Shown: positions 5,484-8,879 of the stretch, piece after piece
How the letters are laid out: every line of letters starts with the position of its first letter
How positions within the stretch are numbered: position 1 is the stretch's first letter
Assembly: GCA_963621145.1 (NCBI GenBank)
Contig: CAVFDI010000066.1
Location: 1 to 8,879 of the forward strand
Source of the DNA: W0P28-013 sp963621145
GTDB taxonomy: Bacteria; Bacteroidota; Bacteroidia; Bacteroidales; Paludibacteraceae
Direction: 5' to 3'
Length of the DNA stretch: 8,879 nt
Position numbers and translations under genes: made by a program
The notes under the pieces: model-generated
The model's database searches: none
What the model was told of the DNA's origin: nothing
The model's input: the letters and a program-made list of their open reading frames with translations, nothing else

Positions 5484-6917
5484 ATGGTGCAAAAAATAAA
5501 AAAATGGGCCAACAAGTCGCGCAACCGCCAACGACTGAAATATATGGTTGCGGACGCCATTTCGGCAGAAATTGTCTGGATGCTTTTTCTGGGTTTCCGC
5601 TGGCTAGTGTACGACGGACACGCTTTCAGCTATACCGACATTTTGGTGCCGATGTTCAATTTCTACACGCCGCTACTGCTCTACCCGCTTGGCTGTTTGT
5701 TGGTTCATTACCTTTCGGGCTACTACATCAGACCGCTGCAACGCTCGCTACCGCTCGAATTTCTCACCACATTTGTGGCGTCGGGCATCATTGCGCTAGC
5801 GTCGTTTTTTGCCATCATCATCGACGACCATGCCGACAACTACCAACGCTACATCTACTCGCTGATAGTGCTTTTTGTGCTGCAATTGGTCGTTTCGTAC
5901 CCACCGCGACTTCTCATCACGCTAAAAATGCGCAGTCGCATGCGCCACGATCATTTTTCGTGCAAGACGGCCATAATCGGCACTGGCAAAAAGGCGCAAG
6001 AGGTGGCATTGGAACTGCAAAAAAATCCGTACGACCCCAAATTTATAGGCTTCATTCAGGTTGATAATCAGGAAGTTGCAGAGGGTATTACGCCGCTTGG
6101 AAATTTTGATGATTTTGAAAGATTAAAACGAGAATTTGCCATCGACAATGTGGTGATTGCACTCGAAAAAGATGCCAGCGAGACAGACATTTACGCCATC
6201 ATCAACCAACTCTACGCCTACGATGTGTCGATACAATGCATGCCGCGAACCTACGATTTGGTGGTTGGTGGCGCACGCATTCAGCACCTGAACACCATTC
6301 CGCTGGTAAACATCACGCAGTTGAATATGCCCGATTGGGAAATAAGCGTAAAACGCGCTTTCGATGCCTGCACTGCAGCCGTGGCGCTTGTGCTTTTGTC
6401 GCCAATCATTGCCGTGTGTGCCATCGCAATAAAATGCACCTCCGAAGGCCCCGTTTTTTACCGACAAGAGCGCATTGGACTACACAAACGCCCGTTCAAA
6501 ATAATCAAACTGCGGTCGATGTACATCAATTCGGAAGACGACAAACCGCAGCTGAGCGCAAAGGACGACAAACGCATAACGCCCATTGGACGCGTAATGC
6601 GCAAGTATAGAATTGACGAAATTCCACAATTTTGGAACATTTTGGTTGGCGACATGAGTCTGGTTGGTCCGCGCCCCGAGCGACAATTTTTCATCGACCA
6701 GATAGTACAACGCGCGCCATACTACTGCCTTGTGTACAAATTGCGTCCTGGCCTCACATCGTGGGGACCGATAAAAGTTGGCTACACCGACACGCTCGAC
6801 AAGATGGTAGAACGCCTAAACTACGACATTGTCTACATCGAAAACATGAGCCTGCTGATGGATCTCAAAATAATGGTCTACACCATAGGCGTGGTGCTTG
6901 GCGGCAAAGGTCAATAA
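5484..6917 (+). CDS. Polyprenyl-phosphate sugar-1-phosphate transferase (WbaP/exopolysaccharide initiating type)
   Basis: The 477-residue protein has the layout of the large initiating phosphoglycosyl transferases, which move a sugar-1-phosphate from a UDP-sugar to undecaprenyl phosphate at the cytoplasmic membrane, the first step in O-antigen, capsule or exopolysaccharide synthesis. A basic N-terminus precedes about four hydrophobic segments (around 22-43, 52-76, 92-113, 124-139). A soluble CoA-binding-like Rossmann domain follows, with AIIGTGKKAQEVALEL at 163-178. The C-terminal catalytic domain has its membrane-associated helix at about 292-316, EGPVFYRQERIG (321-332), FKIIKLRSM (338-346) and RIDEIPQFWNILVGDMSLVG (376-395), continuing into PRPE. 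Asp378-Glu379 correspond to the catalytic Asp-Glu pair of this superfamily. The sugar specificity cannot be read. It follows the gapA terminator; a poor -7-like match (ACTATTTG, 5463-5470) lies 13 nt before its ATG. Confidence 0.94.
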   Translation: MVQKIKKWANKSRNRQRLKYMVADAISAEIVWMLFLGFRWLVYDGHAFSYTDILVPMFNFYTPLLLYPLGCLLVHYLSGYYIRPLQRSLPLEFLTTFVASGIIALASFFAIIIDDHADNYQRYIYSLIVLFVLQLVVSYPPRLLITLKMRSRMRHDHFSCKTAIIGTGKKAQEVALELQKNPYDPKFIGFIQVDNQEVAEGITPLGNFDDFERLKREFAIDNVVIALEKDASETDIYAIINQLYAYDVSIQCMPRTYDLVVGGARIQHLNTIPLVNITQLNMPDWEISVKRAFDACTAAVALVLLSPIIAVCAIAIKCTSEGPVFYRQERIGLHKRPFKIIKLRSMYINSEDDKPQLSAKDDKRITPIGRVMRKYRIDEIPQFWNILVGDMSLVGPRPERQFFIDQIVQRAPYYCLVYKLRPGLTSWGPIKVGYTDTLDKMVERLNYDIVYIENMSLLMDLKIMVYTIGVVLGGKGQ

Positions 6918-6940
6918 TTCCTCATCTCGCAAAAAAAGCG

Positions 6941-6948
6941 TAACTTTG
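6941..6948 (+). promoter_or_regulatory. -7 box of the helicase promoter
   Basis: TAACTTTG followed by CAGCCG is an exact TAnnTTTG match. It begins 24 bp after the stop codon of the sugar transferase gene and lies 108 nt before the chosen helicase ATG at 7057, giving a leader of about 100 nt. No clear -33 TTG is seen. Its location rules out the longer open frame beginning at 6898 as the product of this promoter. Confidence 0.7.
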
Positions 6949-7056
6949 CAGCCGATTTTTTTCAATGCTGAAAGCGCACTAATCGCACCTTTTTGCAAAA
7001 AAATGGCAGCGAAATGGCATTTCTGCAATTCAACGCATCAACATTTCAACTCCCAC

Positions 7057-8838
7057 ATGACCACATTCAACGAATTAGGCCTTCGTCCCGAAATTCTCAC
7101 CGCCATAGCCGCACTTGGCTACGAACAGCCCATGCCCATTCAGGAGCAAGTCATTCCTTTTCTTCTCGAAAAAGAGGGCGATTTGGTAGCGCTAGCCCAG
7201 ACAGGCACAGGCAAAACTGCTGCCTTCGGTTTGCCACTGCTCACCCGCATCGATACCGACGAAAAACGCATTCAGGCACTCATTTTGTCGCCAACGCGCG
7301 AACTCTGCATGCAGATAGCCAACGACCTGAAACACTACGCTGCACAAATGGACGGCGTGAAGATTGTGCCAGTATACGGCGGCGAAAATATTGTGTCGCA
7401 GTTCAAACAACTCGATGTGCAGCCACAGATTCTTGTAGCCACGCCAGGCCGATTGATAGACCTGCTGCACCGCGGCAAAGTGCATCTCGAAGATGTGCGC
7501 TATTTGGTGCTCGACGAGGCCGACGAAATGCTCGACATGGGTTTCAAAGAAGATTTGGAGACGATTTTGCAATCCGTTCCAGCCGAACGACGCACGCTTC
7601 TCTTCTCCGCCACCATGCCCAACGAGATTGCGCGCATTGCCAAGCAATACATGACCAACGCCACCGAAATAGCCGTTGGCACACGCAATGCAGGAGCCGA
7701 AAATGTGGATCACATCTACTACATGGTACAGGCCAAACAGCGCTACCTTGCACTGAAGCGTATTGTCGACATGAATCCCGACATCTATGCCATAGTTTTT
7801 TGTCGCACCCGCCAAGAGACCAAAGAGGTAGCCGACCATCTGATGGCCGATGGCTACAATGCCGACGCCCTGCATGGCGACCTCAGTCAGGCGCAGCGCG
7901 ACACAGTGATGCACAAATTCCGCCAACGCCACCTGCAGATACTCGTAGCAACCGATGTGGCAGCGCGCGGACTCGATGTGAGCGACCTGACGCACGTGAT
8001 AAACTACAATCTGCCCGACGATGTTGAGGTCTACACGCACCGCAGCGGACGCACGGGACGCGCTGGCAAACGCGGCATCTCCATTTCGATAATCCACTCG
8101 CGCGAACAACGCAAAATTCGCACCATCGAGCATATCATCAAAAAGAAATTTGAGCGCGCACGCATTCCGCTCGGCATCGACATCTGCAAGCGACAACTGT
8201 TCCACCTTGTGGAGCGCATGGAAAATGTGCAGGTGAACGACGAGCAGATAGACCAATTTCTGCCGCACGTATTCGCCAAACTCGACTATCTTTCGAAAGA
8301 AGATGTCATTCGCCGCTTTCTGTCGCTGGAATTCAACCGATTTTTGGAATACTACAAAGATGCCGAAGATCTGAATCTGCCCGAAAAGCCCGAACGCGAC
8401 GAAAAAAACAACAACGATCGCAAGAAAAATCGCGACAAAAAAGGCGGGCGAAACAGCGACAAACGCGAACCAAAATCGGAACGCAACGACAGCCAAAATG
8501 GTGAACGCAATGGCGGTTTCAAGCGCGGACAGCGTGTGCGTTTGGTGATGAATTTCGGCCACCGACAAAATGCCACTACACGCAGCGTGCTGGGCATAAT
8601 AAACGACATCACGCGCGACAAATCGATAAGCATTGGCGACATCGAGATAGCGCAGCGCTGCACTTTTTTCGATGTTTTTGCCGACCAAGCCGACCGCGTG
8701 CTCGATGCCTTCGATCAGTTTGGCGGCAACCTGAAAGTGGAAGTTGTTGCACGCCGTCAGCGCAACGATGCCAAGCCCTTCCGCCCCGACAAAAAGTCCT
8801 TACCAAATCGCTCCAAAGGGAATGGGAAGAAGAAATAA
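7057..8838 (+). CDS. deaD: DEAD-box ATP-dependent RNA helicase with DbpA-type RNA-binding domain (DeaD/CsdA-like)
   Basis: The protein unwinds RNA duplexes with ATP; relatives act in ribosome assembly, mRNA decay and cold adaptation. With the start at 7057 it has 593 residues. All core motifs are present: Q motif ending in Gln29, AQTGTGKT (47-54), PTREL (79-83), TPGR (129-132), DEAD (153-156), SAT (184-186), VATDVAARGLD (297-307) and HRSGRTGR (328-335). A helical region follows (about 350-440), then a charged Asn/Lys/Arg/Asp linker (445-490), and a DbpA-type RNA-binding domain (about 493-567: RVRLVMNFG, then SIGDIEIAQRCTFFDVF). The tail is basic and ends in three lysines. The open frame extends 53 residues upstream to 6898, but that part overlaps the previous gene, contains the promoter and lacks family similarity. 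The Met at 7057 directly precedes the Q motif (TFNELGL), as in relatives; an in-frame Met at 7003 is less likely. Confidence 0.95.
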   Translation: MTTFNELGLRPEILTAIAALGYEQPMPIQEQVIPFLLEKEGDLVALAQTGTGKTAAFGLPLLTRIDTDEKRIQALILSPTRELCMQIANDLKHYAAQMDGVKIVPVYGGENIVSQFKQLDVQPQILVATPGRLIDLLHRGKVHLEDVRYLVLDEADEMLDMGFKEDLETILQSVPAERRTLLFSATMPNEIARIAKQYMTNATEIAVGTRNAGAENVDHIYYMVQAKQRYLALKRIVDMNPDIYAIVFCRTRQETKEVADHLMADGYNADALHGDLSQAQRDTVMHKFRQRHLQILVATDVAARGLDVSDLTHVINYNLPDDVEVYTHRSGRTGRAGKRGISISIIHSREQRKIRTIEHIIKKKFERARIPLGIDICKRQLFHLVERMENVQVNDEQIDQFLPHVFAKLDYLSKEDVIRRFLSLEFNRFLEYYKDAEDLNLPEKPERDEKNNNDRKKNRDKKGGRNSDKREPKSERNDSQNGERNGGFKRGQRVRLVMNFGHRQNATTRSVLGIINDITRDKSISIGDIEIAQRCTFFDVFADQADRVLDAFDQFGGNLKVEVVARRQRNDAKPFRPDKKSLPNRSKGNGKKK

Positions 8839-8861
8839 GTTTCGTATTTGAAAATTGTAGG

Positions 8862-8879
8862 GGCGAATGATTATTCGCC
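8862..8879. repeat. Perfect palindrome at the right edge, possible start of a dispersed repeat or terminator
   Basis: GGCGAAT (8862-8868) pairs perfectly with ATTCGCC (8873-8879) across a GATT loop, 23 bp after the helicase stop codon. It is preceded by GTAG and one further G. The window ends exactly at the last paired base, so an outer continuation of the stem (CCTAC) or a T-tract cannot be seen. It may be a REP-like intergenic palindrome or the helicase terminator. Confidence 0.5.

Noticed and set aside
6898..7056. A 53-residue N-terminal extension of the helicase
   Set aside because: It overlaps the end of the upstream gene, contains the predicted promoter, and carries no helicase similarity; the Q motif starts right after the Met at 7057.
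6993..8027. A 344-residue plus-strand frame inside the helicase gene in another phase
   Set aside because: The product is full of Arg, His and Ser, typical of an out-of-frame reading, and lies wholly inside a well-supported gene.
7192..8688. A 498-residue open frame on the minus strand, opposite the helicase gene
   Set aside because: Its length comes from the codon use of the overlapping helicase gene, whose motifs are complete. The antisense translation is rich in His, Cys, Phe and Val without any recognisable domain, and no promoter or leader fits it.

Overview
This window looks like chromosomal DNA from the Bacteroidota, most likely the order Bacteroidales. The main evidence is a recurring promoter core TAnnTTTG, the primary sigma factor -7 element of this phylum, found at the expected place before five genes. 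A-rich leaders without clear Shine-Dalgarno sequences, a long Ala/Glu/Lys-tailed ribosomal protein S16 and simple intergenic heptamer repeats agree with this. The genus cannot be read from the sequence.

Layout. The left part (1-2183) reads on the minus strand. rpsP (ribosomal protein S16) has its own promoter and intrinsic terminator. It is followed by a separately promoted pair for surface polysaccharide export: a Wzx-type flippase, overlapping by ATGA a membrane protein that runs off the left edge and resembles EpsG/Wzy-type polymerases. From 2378 everything reads on the plus strand: a WbqC-family protein, a branched-chain amino-acid aminotransferase (ilvE), glyceraldehyde-3-phosphate dehydrogenase (gapA) with a good terminator, a polyprenyl-phosphate sugar-1-phosphate transferase of the WbaP type, and a DEAD-box RNA helicase with a DbpA-type RNA-binding C-terminus. 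The window ends in a short palindrome that may be the start of a dispersed repeat.

How the genes fit together. The window mixes housekeeping genes (S16, GAPDH, BCAT, RNA helicase) with parts of one cell-surface glycan pathway: the initiating transferase, the flippase, a probable polymerase and perhaps WbqC. The glycan genes lie on both strands, separated by housekeeping genes, rather than in one compact cluster. Most genes appear to be transcribed singly; only the flippase/polymerase pair is clearly coupled.

I found no mobile element, CRISPR array, tRNA, rRNA, toxin-antitoxin pair or defence system, and no convincing undescribed multi-gene system. The points that deserve a second look are regulatory and small-scale: a perfect promoter core inside the end of the WbqC gene, a shared sequence just downstream of the -7 boxes, a hairpin at the predicted 5' end of the rpsP mRNA, a terminator abutting the flippase promoter, and 7- or 8-bp tandem repeats on both sides of ilvE. 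No gene-free stretch reaches 300 bases; the longest (4122-4386) holds repeats, a small hairpin and the gapA promoter.
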